Shown here: piece by piece, positions 22,820 through 30,670 of the stretch
Position numbering within the stretch: position 1 is the stretch's first letter
Layout of the letters: every line of letters begins with the position of its first letter
DNA from: a virus
IMG/VR virus record: IMGVR_UViG_3300049841_000119
Location: 1-41,003 of that record
Strand: one strand, 5' to 3'
DNA length: 41,003 nt
Position numbers and translations under genes: made by a program
Notes under the pieces: model-generated
The model's database searches: none
What the model was told of the DNA's origin: nothing
What the model saw: only the letters and a program-made list of their open reading frames with translations

Positions 22820-23530
22820 TCACAGCCGCACCACGATCTCGATCTCCGCCCCCGAGGCCCCGGTGCGTCCGGCCTCGGAGACGGCAGCCGCGATCCGGCT
22901 GACGATTTCAGCTCGGCTCTCCGCCGCAGCCGGGCGAAGGAAGGGGTGGGCAGCGTTGTGGCGCGTGCCGAACTCCTGATACTTCGCGTACGGCGTCGGG
23001 GAGATGACCCATGCCTCTGCCCGGTTCCCAGCCATCGTGGCCGGCGTCGCGTGGATCTCGCCCCGCAACCGGCCTCCGACGTTGAGGTGCTGGAAGGTGG
23101 AGAAGTTGGACCGCTTGGAACGGACCTCTGACGCTCCCCTGCGGGTCAGGAAGGTGGCCCGGGGCTCGAAGCCCATCTTCCTTCGGGACATCTCTTGGTC
23201 GTACTCGGCCAAGAGGCGCTGTGCCGCCGCCAGACGACGCTCCCTCCAGTGGACTGGGGGGCGCTTGCCGTGGATCGTCCGGGCGGTCGAGGGATCCTCG
23301 GGCGAGACCACCGTGGGCGGTCCGCCGAACTTGAAGGCGATGTCGCGTGGCCCCCGTGCCTCGCCGATCTCGCTCATCGTCTTGAAGCGGATGTTGTAGC
23401 CGCCGTCGGCGAACAGCCGCCTGACCGGTGCCAGAGACTTGGCCCGGGCGGCAACGATGTTCGCCCCCTCGCCGAGGGCCTGAGCAGCAGCCTCGAAGAT
23501 GGCCTGCCCGATGGCCTCGAGGCTGATCAC
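22820..23530 (-). CDS. HK97 gp10-like neck / tail completion protein
   Basis: The 236-residue protein starts at GTG 23530, overlapping the preceding TGA as GTGA, with a GAGGAAG site upstream; an upstream in-frame ATG at 23569 would lie inside the previous gene. It opens with a helical region (ISLEAIGQAIFEAAAQALGE) and has the characteristic end SPTPYAKYQEFGTRHNAAHP followed by FLRPAAAE. The 'YAxxqEFGT...HPFLRPA' signature is that of HK97 gp10-type proteins, which act at the head-tail junction. The central region (about 95-150) is unusually basic and longer than in most family members. Confidence 0.85.
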   Translation of the reverse strand: MISLEAIGQAIFEAAAQALGEGANIVAARAKSLAPVRRLFADGGYNIRFKTMSEIGEARGPRDIAFKFGGPPTVVSPEDPSTARTIHGKRPPVHWRERRLAAAQRLLAEYDQEMSRRKMGFEPRATFLTRRGASEVRSKRSNFSTFQHLNVGGRLRGEIHATPATMAGNRAEAWVISPTPYAKYQEFGTRHNAAHPFLRPAAAESRAEIVSRIAAAVSEAGRTGASGAEIEIVVRL

Positions 23531-23928
23531 TCCCTCTTCCTCAGGCTGCAGGTCAGGAGCGGCAGCCACGTCGACTCGGCCGTGGTGTCGCTGACGGTGT
23601 AGTCCTCGGCACCGACATGGACATGGTCACCGGGCAGGACATCCGTGCCCACCGGAAGGAAGAGGCGGTAGGTGTTGACCGTGACGATCATCCCCGTGTC
23701 CACCTGCTGGACCGGGGTGGGGGTGGAGTAGAACCAGCCCTTGACCTGCTGGCGGCGGGCCTCGGAGGTGGTGGTGTAGCTCAGGTAGTCGTCCCCGTAG
23801 TCGCCGCCCACCGGGATCGCCGCCTCCGCCCGGCGCTCGATGGTGACCGGGGTGGTCATGCCCAGCAGGGCGATGTCCCTCACCCTGTCCATCTGCTTGG
23901 TGGTGAGGAAGCGCTCCTGCCGGGGCAT
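23527..23928 (-). CDS. Head closure / stopper protein
   Basis: The 133-residue protein has a beta-barrel pattern: VTIERRAEAAIPVG, a strand-rich middle (QVKGWFYSTPTPVQQVDTGM), VGTDVLPGDHVHVGAEDYTV and a short C-terminal strand. The 'lpvgtdi.pgD.v...g..Y.V' motif is typical of head-tail joining proteins of the SPP1 gp16/HK97 gp7 type. The order adaptor, stopper, gp10-like, terminator is preserved around it. It starts at ATG 23928, 1 nt after the adaptor stop, and ends with a GTGA overlap. It likely closes the portal channel after packaging. Confidence 0.75.
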   Translation of the reverse strand: MPRQERFLTTKQMDRVRDIALLGMTTPVTIERRAEAAIPVGGDYGDDYLSYTTTSEARRQQVKGWFYSTPTPVQQVDTGMIVTVNTYRLFLPVGTDVLPGDHVHVGAEDYTVSDTTAESTWLPLLTCSLRKRE

Positions 23929-23929
23929 G

Positions 23930-24838
23930 TCAGCGCACCGTCAGGAAGTCGGTCCGGTAGGAGGACAGGAGCAGCGAAGCCTCGGGGATGAGGATGTCGA
24001 GGTTCTCCGCCAGCGATCCCGTGGCAGGGAGGTTCTGGCGGGTCATCTCCACCTCCGCCACCCGCAGGCGGTTGAGGTGGGCCATGCCCCGGGAGTGCAG
24101 CTCTGCCTGTCCGTGCAGGTAGGCCACGATGTGCCCTGTCCCGTACTGCAGGTCGCTGGGCAGCTTGTGGTGGTAGGTGGCCGTGACCGAGTCGGTGGCC
24201 ACGAGGTTGTCGGCGAACACCACCGACCCCTCGTTGGCGTTCACGGTGTAGCCGCTCGACTGGACGGCGCCGTTCTTCTTGATCACCGGGGCCCGGTCGG
24301 TGTCCGTGAACCAGAACTGGTTCTGGGCCCGCCATGTCTGTCCGTCCGAGCAGGACAGCTCCTCGTCGGTGACGGTGAAGTCCCAGCCATAGGTGTAGCT
24401 GCACCGGGCGATCGGGGTGGCGAGGCCGACATTGGGAACGATGAGGGCGTTGAACAGGCCCGACGAGGTGATGGCGAGGGACACGACCTCGAAGTAGCGC
24501 TCGGTGTTGTTGATCATCAATTCCGTGGGAGCGATCTCGACATACTGGGTATTGGTGACATAGATGCGGAACTGGCTGATCGAGACGACAGGCCAATGGA
24601 ACGGATAGTAACGGCGCTGGCCGATTTCGAAGGGGTTCGTCGGGTAGCGCCAAGCATGCTGCTCGCCCGTGATCGTGCCTCCCCGGAAGTCGTGCTTCTG
24701 GGGGATCCGCGGGACATTGCAGTAGGCGTCCACGACGGAGGACGCCTGCGCGATCAGGGACGACACCTCGGCATCGTCGAGTTCGGAGATGTCGATGCCG
24801 AAGCCCATTTCCCTAAACCGTGCAGGAGTCAAGTACAT
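23930..24838 (-). CDS. Head-tail connector (adaptor)
   Basis: The 302-residue protein starts at ATG 24838 with a very strong GGGGAGGAT site; a longer in-frame opening to 25069 runs across the antisense HNH gene and was rejected. The N-terminus (YLTPARFREMGFGIDISELD, then SSLIAQASSVVDAYCNVP) is the helical 'Ls...l....' pattern of gp6-like adaptors. The middle is a long beta-rich region and the C-terminus (HGQAELHSRGMAHLNRLRVA) returns to helices. At about 300 residues it is longer than classical 100-residue adaptors. It follows the capsid gene apart from the inserted HNH gene. The role at the portal ring is inferred. Confidence 0.7.
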   Translation of the reverse strand: MYLTPARFREMGFGIDISELDDAEVSSLIAQASSVVDAYCNVPRIPQKHDFRGGTITGEQHAWRYPTNPFEIGQRRYYPFHWPVVSISQFRIYVTNTQYVEIAPTELMINNTERYFEVVSLAITSSGLFNALIVPNVGLATPIARCSYTYGWDFTVTDEELSCSDGQTWRAQNQFWFTDTDRAPVIKKNGAVQSSGYTVNANEGSVVFADNLVATDSVTATYHHKLPSDLQYGTGHIVAYLHGQAELHSRGMAHLNRLRVAEVEMTRQNLPATGSLAENLDILIPEASLLLSSYRTDFLTVR

Positions 24839-24855
24839 TGTGGTATCCTCCCCGC

Positions 24856-25305
24856 ATGGCTCCACCGAAGCGTCCGCTCGAGCAACGGTTCTGGGAGAAG
24901 GTCGAGAAAGGAGACGGCTGTTGGATCTGGGCTGGTAGTCGAGGGCCCAAGGGCTACGGCCAGTTGTGGAGCGAGGGGACGTTTCTTCGTTCCCACCGCG
25001 TGAGTTGGCTGGTTCACTTCGGCCCCATTCCTGAAGGGATGTGGGTGCTGCACCACTGCGACAACCCATCCTGCGTCCGACCCGACCATCTCTATCTCGG
25101 GACTGCCCAGCAGAACTCTGCCGACCGCGAGCGCCGCAAGCGGCATGCCCACAAGGTCCACAGGAGCCTGACTTGGCAACAGGCGGAGGAGATCCGTGAT
25201 GCTCGTCGTCGTGGGATCAAACTCAAGCCGTTGGCCACGAAGTACGGGGTGAGTGAGGTCACCATCCACAACATCGCGACATTCAAGATCTACGCGAAGG
25301 AGTGA
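24856..25305 (+). CDS. HNH endonuclease, antisense to the operon
   Basis: The only plus-strand gene in the window, 149 residues. GCWIWAGSRGPKGYGQLW, then HRVSWLVHFG, HHCDNPSCVRPDHLYLGT and an N..D segment form the complete HNH_3 finger with zinc-type Cys residues. A C-terminal helix-turn-helix-like stretch (WQQAEEIRDARRRGIKLKPL, then YGVSEVTIHNI) should give DNA specificity. This is typical of a free-standing phage homing endonuclease. ATG 24856 is chosen since homology should begin there; no good ribosome-binding site precedes it, and a GTG at 24820 is an alternative. It splits the capsid and connector genes; only 17 nt separate its start from the divergent connector start. Confidence 0.9.
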   Translation: MAPPKRPLEQRFWEKVEKGDGCWIWAGSRGPKGYGQLWSEGTFLRSHRVSWLVHFGPIPEGMWVLHHCDNPSCVRPDHLYLGTAQQNSADRERRKRHAHKVHRSLTWQQAEEIRDARRRGIKLKPLATKYGVSEVTIHNIATFKIYAKE

Positions 25306-25333
25306 GGGGGCCGTCCGGCGGAACGACCCCCTC
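25304..25333. terminator. Hairpin between HNH and capsid gene ends
   Basis: GAGGGGG (25304-25310) pairs with CCCCCTC (25327-25333), with CGT/ACG extending the stem beyond one mismatch around an 8-nt loop. It begins inside the HNH stop codon and sits 9 nt past the capsid stop on the other strand, so it could end both converging transcripts. No T-run is present on either strand, so efficiency is uncertain. Confidence 0.5.
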
Positions 25334-25341
25334 CCCGGGAA

Positions 25342-26679
25342 CTAGACCTTGACCCTGATCTTGTTGCTCCACGGCAGCACCTTCACCGCGAGCCCGTTCA
25401 TCATGAAGACGATGTACAGGTGGGTGAGCTGGCCGCTGATGCCGATCGGGATCTCGAGGACCGTGGGGCCCGGGCTCCCGAGGTAGGGCAGCGTGATGCT
25501 GCCCTCGTCGAGGAGGTACAGGTCGCGGTACTCGGTTCCGCCGATGTGGTACGAGGCGATCGAGTCGCCCGGGACCACGGCGAAGGGGATCTGGCCGGCA
25601 TAGGTGTTGATCGTCTGGGCGGTCGCACCGACGCCGATGTTGACGTAGTTGGGACCGACGAGCCGGACCTTGGCGTCCTGCTGCTCGTCGAAGGTGACCT
25701 TCTCCTGCGGGTGGCCCCAGATGATCGACACATTGCCGCCCGCCTGCGTGATGGGCAGGAGAGCCGAGTCGACCTTGTTGCGGAAGGCCCCGCCCGCCCA
25801 AGTGCTGGAGTCGTCACCGTCGAAGGTCGACGGGTCGAGGTTCACGGCATTGGTGGTCAGGAGCTGGCGCAGGCCGGTGAAGGCGTTGGCGTCGTACAGG
25901 CCGTACTCGTCGTCGGCCGTGCCGGAGGCGACCGCGGCGTTGCCGCCGAAGATCGTCTTCTGCATCTTGTGGGACATGGCCCGGAGGCCGCCCTGAAGCT
26001 CGATCGCCTCGGGGTTGTAGTTCATCCCGCCCGCCATGACGGCGAACTGGGACTTCAGGCTGATGCCCCGGCGGGTGGCGAGGATGGCGATGTTGGTGTT
26101 CTTGCGCTCGTAGGTGCTCGTGTCGTCGGACACGGTGCCCAGCTCCGCCATGAACTTGGCATCGCCGTAGGCCGTGATCTGGTTCCACGCGTGCAGCAGG
26201 CCGTTGGCCGGCTCCTTGGGGAACCGGTCGTAGGCCGGGAACATGCGGATGAAGACCTCGTAGAGCATCGGCTCGAGGTCCTGCCTGATCAACGCGGTGG
26301 CCCCGCCAGTGTCGAGGGCCTTGGCGATGTCCGGGTCGAGCTGCCCGCCGAGGTTGTTGAAGGCGTTCTGGGCGGAGAAGCCGGCGGTGTTCAGCCAGAC
26401 GTGGAGCGGGATGCCGCTGTCCTTGACGGCCGCCTGCCGGGTGATCAGCTCGATGATGTGGCTGGTGGACTTGGTGCGGAGGGTCTCGGTGAGAGCCATC
26501 CGCTCGTCCGGGGTGATGTAGCGGCGGGTGGGAGCGGGAGTGCCCTGATCCTCGATCCCCTTGGTCGGGGGAGTCGCGACATTGGGGGCCTCGTTCATCC
26601 GCAGGAGCGTCTTGCCGATCTGCTCCTGCGTCTCGAGGACACCCTTCAGGAGGGCCTCCAGCTCAGGGCTCATGCCCAT
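25342..26679 (-). CDS. Major capsid protein (HK97 fold)
   Basis: The 445-residue protein begins with a helical delta-type region (MSPELEALLKGVLETQEQIG), then a linker with TPAPTRRYITPDE, and the body with GGQLDPDIAKALDTGGATAL, LIRQDLEPMLYEVFIRMFP, SLKSQFAVMAGGMN, YGLYDANAFTGLRQLL, IIWGHPQEKV and a C-terminal strand set. The order matches HK97-fold capsid proteins. It follows the protease gene directly (6-nt gap). The ATG is at 26679 (AAAGGA site); a second ATG lies at 26673. The N-terminal region is probably cleaved by the protease during maturation. Confidence 0.9.
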   Translation of the reverse strand: MGMSPELEALLKGVLETQEQIGKTLLRMNEAPNVATPPTKGIEDQGTPAPTRRYITPDERMALTETLRTKSTSHIIELITRQAAVKDSGIPLHVWLNTAGFSAQNAFNNLGGQLDPDIAKALDTGGATALIRQDLEPMLYEVFIRMFPAYDRFPKEPANGLLHAWNQITAYGDAKFMAELGTVSDDTSTYERKNTNIAILATRRGISLKSQFAVMAGGMNYNPEAIELQGGLRAMSHKMQKTIFGGNAAVASGTADDEYGLYDANAFTGLRQLLTTNAVNLDPSTFDGDDSSTWAGGAFRNKVDSALLPITQAGGNVSIIWGHPQEKVTFDEQQDAKVRLVGPNYVNIGVGATAQTINTYAGQIPFAVVPGDSIASYHIGGTEYRDLYLLDEGSITLPYLGSPGPTVLEIPIGISGQLTHLYIVFMMNGLAVKVLPWSNKIRVKV

Positions 26680-26685
26680 AGCTGG

Positions 26686-27813
26686 TCATCCTTTCTTGAG
26701 GAGGGTGAGGAAGTCGTCGCTGTAGACCGAGCGCAGGCTTTCGAACTTCTCGCTCGCCTCGCGGACGGTGGCGCGACGACCCACGGGGGTAGCGGACAGG
26801 CGAGCCAAGATCTCGGCCGTGCTCGCGAGGACCTTCTCGGTCGCCGCGATGGCCGCGTCCCTCTCGAGGTTGGCGTCGTCCAGAGCCTTCTTGGTGTCGA
26901 TCAGCTCGCGGGTGACCGCCCGGAGAAGGTCGCTGGAGGTTCGCAGGGAAGCCACGACGGTGGGCTCCAAGAGCTGGAGCGCCGGCTCGACTTCCTCGAC
27001 CTCGGGCTCGTCCGTTTCCTCGTTCTCAGGGACGCTCTCGAGAGCTTCCTGCGAGGGCTCACCAGCCGGGGCCTTGCCGCCCCGGTTGCCGGTGTCGATG
27101 GAGATGTTCGCGAAGGGTGTCTCGATGGACACCGTCGCGTCGGTGATGTCGGGCTCGACATCCGCGGAGACGCTCTCGGGCTCGAGGCCCTCGACATCCT
27201 CGGAGGTGATCTCGACCTCTTCGACCTCGGGGGACTCGAGAGAGCCGTCCCCCTCGATGGCGACCTCCTCCCCGAGGTCCGCCTCCTCGAGCTGCCTCTC
27301 GATCCCGTTGAGGGACTTGACGGCGTACTCGACCCACGATCGCGGGTTGGCCGGGACGCCCACGAGGGAGGTCTCGAGGAGGTCGACATGGTCGATCTGG
27401 TAGGCGCCTGACTTCCGGTCTCGGGTTGCTCCGCCGTCGGGGATCATCGCCCCGATGGACAGGCCCAGCTGGGTGCCGTTGTTGATGGCCTCCCACGCCT
27501 TGACCGCCCGCTCGTTGGCGGAGTTGACCACGATGTCGAGGGACAGGTCGTGGATGGAGGGATCGGTCGGGTGGGAGCGGATCGAAGCCCGCTCGACCGA
27601 ACCCGCCACATCCTCGGGAACCCGGTACTCGTGGTTCAGGAAGATCGTCAGGTTGTTGTTGGCGGCCTGCTCCATGTCGGTCAGCGCCGAGGGGCTCATG
27701 GTGTCCCCGTGACGATCCTTGATCGTCGAGCTGGCGATGCCGTGGAGGCGCATCTTGCCGTCGGGGCCCATGCTCGTCTTGAGCATGGGCGCGAAGATCT
27801 TGAAGGTGTTCAC
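26686..27813 (-). CDS. HK97-family prohead protease with scaffold-like C-terminus
   Basis: The 375-residue protein has residues 1-165 typical of the U35 prohead serine proteases: HGIASSTIKDRHGDTMSPSA, FLNHEYRVPEDVAGSVERA (H61), QLGLSIGAM (S119) and HVDLLETSLVGVPANPRSWV (E147 region). Residues about 175-290 are extremely acidic, followed by a helical region (DLLRAVTRELIDTKKALDDA) to the C-terminus, as expected for a fused scaffold. The protease trims scaffold and capsid N-termini inside the prohead. GTG 27813 starts it with GTGA coupling to the upstream glycosyltransferase gene. Confidence 0.9.
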   Translation of the reverse strand: MNTFKIFAPMLKTSMGPDGKMRLHGIASSTIKDRHGDTMSPSALTDMEQAANNNLTIFLNHEYRVPEDVAGSVERASIRSHPTDPSIHDLSLDIVVNSANERAVKAWEAINNGTQLGLSIGAMIPDGGATRDRKSGAYQIDHVDLLETSLVGVPANPRSWVEYAVKSLNGIERQLEEADLGEEVAIEGDGSLESPEVEEVEITSEDVEGLEPESVSADVEPDITDATVSIETPFANISIDTGNRGGKAPAGEPSQEALESVPENEETDEPEVEEVEPALQLLEPTVVASLRTSSDLLRAVTRELIDTKKALDDANLERDAAIAATEKVLASTAEILARLSATPVGRRATVREASEKFESLRSVYSDDFLTLLKKG

Positions 27814-29072
27814 GCGGTTTCCTCCGATGCTTCAGTGGGAGTGGAAGGCTGGAAGCTAGCCAGCGCCACGATCCACTCATCGAACTTCTGGGCCGCGAAA
27901 TCCCAAGAGAAGGTCTTCGCGTGGGCTGCCCCGGCCGCGCCGAGATCCCTTCTCAGCCCCTTGGAGAAGTACAGGCGCTCGACAGCCGAGGTGAAGGCGT
28001 CGATGTCGGGCAGCCAGTTGTCCTCGCCCGCGGGAGTCGTCAGGAGACCCTTGGGCTCGAGGAGGATCCCTCCGGGTCCGACCACCTCGGGGATGGCGGA
28101 CACGCTCTGGGCCACGATGGGGATGCCGCATGTCGCGGCCTCGAGGAGGGTCAGGCCGAAGCCCTCTCCCCGCGAGGTGGAGACGAAGCAGTCGAAAGCT
28201 GAGTAAAGGACATTGAGGTCTTGCAAGGCCCAGCCCTCGAAGCTGCTGTGCAGGCCCGGGAAGTGGAACCTCGTCGGGTCGACCGAGCTGGACTCGCGGG
28301 AGAGCATCGCCTGAAAGCGGATGCCGCTGGTGGCGTTCTCGTCCTCGCAGTGGAAGTGGGTCTCGATGTCCTTGTACTTCTTCATGAGCGGCCAGAGGGC
28401 CTTCACGAGGGCCGGGTAGTCCTTGCGACCGCTGTTGGTGTCGACCCGCCCGACGAGGAAGTTGTCGGGATCGAAGTTGAAGGCCCGCTTGCAGTCCGCC
28501 TTGGTCCGACACACGATCCCGGTGCTGGTGACCTTGGGCTTCTCCTCGATCGGCCAGAAGATCTCCGGGTCGCTGCCGTGGTAGACCATCTCGCTGGGGG
28601 TGTAGGCCGCCTGACCCCACTTGCTCATGGCCACCACATTGGTGACCTTGGGCAGGACCGTGGTCCAGCGGGGAGGCAGGTTGACCCCGTCGTCGGGGAC
28701 ATAGGACAGGATCGGCCGGTAGCGCAGGAGGATGTGCTCGGGGTCGTACTTGTTGTCGAACAGGAAGCGCAGCACGATCTGGGGATCGGACAGGGTCACG
28801 ACGACATCCGGCTCGAACTTGCCCAGCATCTCGATGACCCTCGAGAAGCCGTAGATGTCGGTCATCGAGAAGATGTCCGGGCGGTAGAGACGCAGCGGTG
28901 TCGGGTGGTCGTGCCCGAACCTCTCGCAGGGCCAAGCGTCTCCACGGAAGTTGACGGCGAGGACCCGGACTTCGTGCCCGTAGTCCTCGACGAGACGCTC
29001 GCCGATGCTGTGCGTGACCCGGGAGAAGCCCGTCGTGCAGCCCGCGTCACTGAGCCAAAGGATCTTGCTCAA
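27810..29072 (-). CDS. GT4-family glycosyltransferase
   Basis: The 420-residue protein has an N-terminal Rossmann half (KILWLSDAGCTTGFSRVTHS, then KFEPDVVVTLSDPQ) and a C-terminal half with VGRVDTNSGRKDYPALVKAL, the acceptor-turn LNVLYSAFDCFVSTS and the EGFGLTLLEAATCGIPIVA motif (E-x7-E), the signature of GT-B fold family 4 enzymes. It would transfer a sugar from a nucleotide-sugar donor. The start is TTG 29072, forming TTGA with the preceding stop, with GGGAG 7 nt upstream. It is translationally coupled to the head protease at its other end, so its product is made with the head proteins. The target could be a capsid or tail protein. Confidence 0.88.
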   Translation of the reverse strand: MSKILWLSDAGCTTGFSRVTHSIGERLVEDYGHEVRVLAVNFRGDAWPCERFGHDHPTPLRLYRPDIFSMTDIYGFSRVIEMLGKFEPDVVVTLSDPQIVLRFLFDNKYDPEHILLRYRPILSYVPDDGVNLPPRWTTVLPKVTNVVAMSKWGQAAYTPSEMVYHGSDPEIFWPIEEKPKVTSTGIVCRTKADCKRAFNFDPDNFLVGRVDTNSGRKDYPALVKALWPLMKKYKDIETHFHCEDENATSGIRFQAMLSRESSSVDPTRFHFPGLHSSFEGWALQDLNVLYSAFDCFVSTSRGEGFGLTLLEAATCGIPIVAQSVSAIPEVVGPGGILLEPKGLLTTPAGEDNWLPDIDAFTSAVERLYFSKGLRRDLGAAGAAHAKTFSWDFAAQKFDEWIVALASFQPSTPTEASEETA

Positions 29073-29485
29073 TCCATGTCTCCCTGTGGGATCAGTCTTC
29101 CCGCATGAGGTTCGAAGCCGTCCTTCACCTGAAGGGCGTGGTTTCGCCAGCCGTACTCGGACCGGAGAAACTTCGACCTCGCCTCCATGGGTGACCGGCC
29201 CTCGACGAGGGCCAGCACGATCTCGGAGACGAGGTCGTCGTAGAAGGGATGGATCAGGTAGCGGTAGCCCGGGGAAATCCTCGCCAAGCGCTTGGCGTGG
29301 GAGAAGATGTCGTGCCCCGTGTGCAACGGGAGGATCGGCGCGAGCGGCGGAGGAGGCGGCCGACGCTCTCGAGACCGATCCTCCCGCCCGTGGAGTCGGC
29401 GCCTGAGGTTGCGTAGCTCGTTCTGCCTTGCCCTGTAAGCCGGATGTTCAGCCCGCCAGCGTCGGTAGTAGGCCGCATCCGGCAT
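29069..29485 (-). CDS. Small basic protein of unknown function
   Basis: The 138-residue protein begins MPDAAYYRRWRAEHPAYRAR, a Tyr/Trp/Arg-rich opening often seen in phage DNA-binding or HNH-associated small proteins. A Pro-rich linker (RRPPPPPLAPILPL) separates it from a helical C-terminal part, HPFYDDLVSEIVLALVEGRS, which vaguely recalls a sigma region 2 or HTH helix. The ATG at 29485 lies in a TAGGCCATG junction. Its stop overlaps the TTG start of the GT4 gene. A nucleic-acid-binding regulator is possible, but no motif is decisive. Confidence 0.6.
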   Translation of the reverse strand: MPDAAYYRRWRAEHPAYRARQNELRNLRRRLHGREDRSRERRPPPPPLAPILPLHTGHDIFSHAKRLARISPGYRYLIHPFYDDLVSEIVLALVEGRSPMEARSKFLRSEYGWRNHALQVKDGFEPHAGRLIPQGDMD

Positions 29486-29488
29486 GGC

Positions 29489-29815
29489 CTACTGGCGGCG
29501 GACGGTGATCGTCACCTCGGGGCTGGTGGTCTGCACGCGACCGCCCTGATAAGCAATTTCCCACTGCACGACGTATGTCCCCGGGACCGACAGGTCGTTC
29601 GGCCCCCACGAGTAGCTGACCCGACCCGCGGGGCCATCGAGGACGGTGGCGGAGGCATTCACCTGATAGCGCCGATCGTCTCCGCGGCGCATCTGGAAGC
29701 GCACCCCGCTGACATAGGCGGGTGACAGGTCGATGACCGACGAGATGTCATCTTCCTCGTGGATGATGGCGGTGATGTCCGGGGCCGTATCGCCTTGTAC
29801 GAAGGTCAGTGACAT
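29489..29815 (-). CDS. Small beta-sandwich virion protein (BppU-N-like)
   Basis: The 108-residue protein reads FVQGDTAPDITAIIHEEDD, then VSGVRFQMRRGDDRRY, TVLDGPAGRVSYSWGPNDLS, PGTYVVQWEIAYQGGRVQTT and ends VTITVRR. The order 'qGDtaP / v.F.m / G.v.Y.W...Dl..pGtY..eweV' is the pattern of a small Ig-like or BppU N-terminal-like domain found in many phage baseplate or decoration proteins. It lies between a virion-type protein and the small basic protein, three and eight bases from its neighbours. It probably mediates assembly of a fibre or surface spike. The assignment is by pattern. Confidence 0.7.
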   Translation of the reverse strand: MSLTFVQGDTAPDITAIIHEEDDISSVIDLSPAYVSGVRFQMRRGDDRRYQVNASATVLDGPAGRVSYSWGPNDLSVPGTYVVQWEIAYQGGRVQTTSPEVTITVRRQ

Positions 29816-29822
29816 GGCTCAC

Positions 29823-30422
29823 TCACGCGGCAGGGGTGGCGATGATGGCGTAGATGTCGGCAGATCCTTGGGTGGCGCTACCGTCATTCGCCGTGCAAGC
29901 CACGAGCGCCCCAGCCGTCACAAGGCGAACTGGAGAGTTCTGGGAACTCGTCACTTGACCCCCAGTTGGAAATTCCCTCACCAGAGCAGCGGGTGCCACG
30001 TCGGCATCTGGGGCGGTGGGACCGATATTCGCCCCAACGCGCGACGCGGTAACAGTGAAGTAATTGAAGTTCGGACTGCCCCAAGTGGCCCCGCCTGCGC
30101 ACACGTCCACCCGGGCATCGTCGGCATGAGCGTCCCATGGAACAAGCACTTCGACCCACGCGCCAATGACCACCGTTCCCGCGTCCAGATCGGCGACCTT
30201 GATCCCGTCCCCAATATTCGGGGTGTTGTAATTCACCCGAAACGGGCCTAACCGCGTGATGATGAGACCAACTGCACCCTCCCCGCTTCCGAGATCGCTC
30301 AGGGTTCCTGCTGGCAGGCGCAGGCTCGTCGCCGGGTCCACCGTGGTCGTGCCGTCGGTGACGGAGATGGGCGCGGAGACCACGCCCTGATCGATGAGGG
30401 TCTGGATCTCTACATTTGCCAT
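29823..30422 (-). CDS. Putative virion surface protein
   Basis: The 199-residue beta-rich protein (VSAPISVTDGTTTVDPATSL, GVGLIITRLGPFRVN-like strands, GAWVEVLVPWDAHADDARVD) has no membrane segment and few charged helices. It is not recognised. The ATG at 30422 has an AAGGG site 4 nt upstream. It lies between a small membrane protein and the Ig-like gene. Codon use from about 29940 to 30300 is less GC-biased than in the neighbours. A fibre, decoration or accessory structural role is likely from position alone. Confidence 0.6.
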   Translation of the reverse strand: MANVEIQTLIDQGVVSAPISVTDGTTTVDPATSLRLPAGTLSDLGSGEGAVGLIITRLGPFRVNYNTPNIGDGIKVADLDAGTVVIGAWVEVLVPWDAHADDARVDVCAGGATWGSPNFNYFTVTASRVGANIGPTAPDADVAPAALVREFPTGGQVTSSQNSPVRLVTAGALVACTANDGSATQGSADIYAIIATPAA

Positions 30423-30467
30423 GTGACCCTTACACCTCGACTACATCGTCGAGGGCATCATGCCCCC

Positions 30468-30668
30468 TCATAGGCTCAACGAGGTCCTCCCGGTGAAGAA
30501 GAACCAGACGGCCGCGATCAGGCCGAACACCCAGCACCACTGCTCGAGGAAGTTCCCGACGGAGGTAGCGATGGGCACCTTGATGGCGACGAGGACGATC
30601 CCGATCAGGAGGATCACCAAGGCCGTGACGATCCCGACACAGGCCGCCAAGATCACGCGCTGCAACAT
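30468..30668 (-). CDS. Two-TM small membrane protein
   Basis: The 66-residue protein has two hydrophobic helices (about residues 5-29 and 43-60) joined by a short loop (KVPIATSVGNFLEQ), with a short polar tail (TGRTSLSL). ATG 30668 is preferred because GAGG lies 7 nt upstream; GTG 30674, which forms GTGA with the fibre stop, has only 1 nt spacing. Two-TM proteins of this size include holins, antiholins and membrane-remodelling factors. It is far from the three-TM holin-like gene at 659-976, so a second lysis protein or an unrelated membrane function are both possible. Confidence 0.65.
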   Translation of the reverse strand: MLQRVILAACVGIVTALVILLIGIVLVAIKVPIATSVGNFLEQWCWVFGLIAAVWFFFTGRTSLSL

Positions 30669-30670
30669 GT

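Noticed and set aside
23930-25069. Upstream extension of the connector gene
   Set aside because: It crosses the HNH gene on the opposite strand; ATG 24838 has a strong GGGGAGG site and begins the plausible domain.
30430-30471. Thirteen-codon open frame starting at ATG 30471
   Set aside because: It is too short and resembles the fibre gene end; more likely a duplicated leader than a gene.
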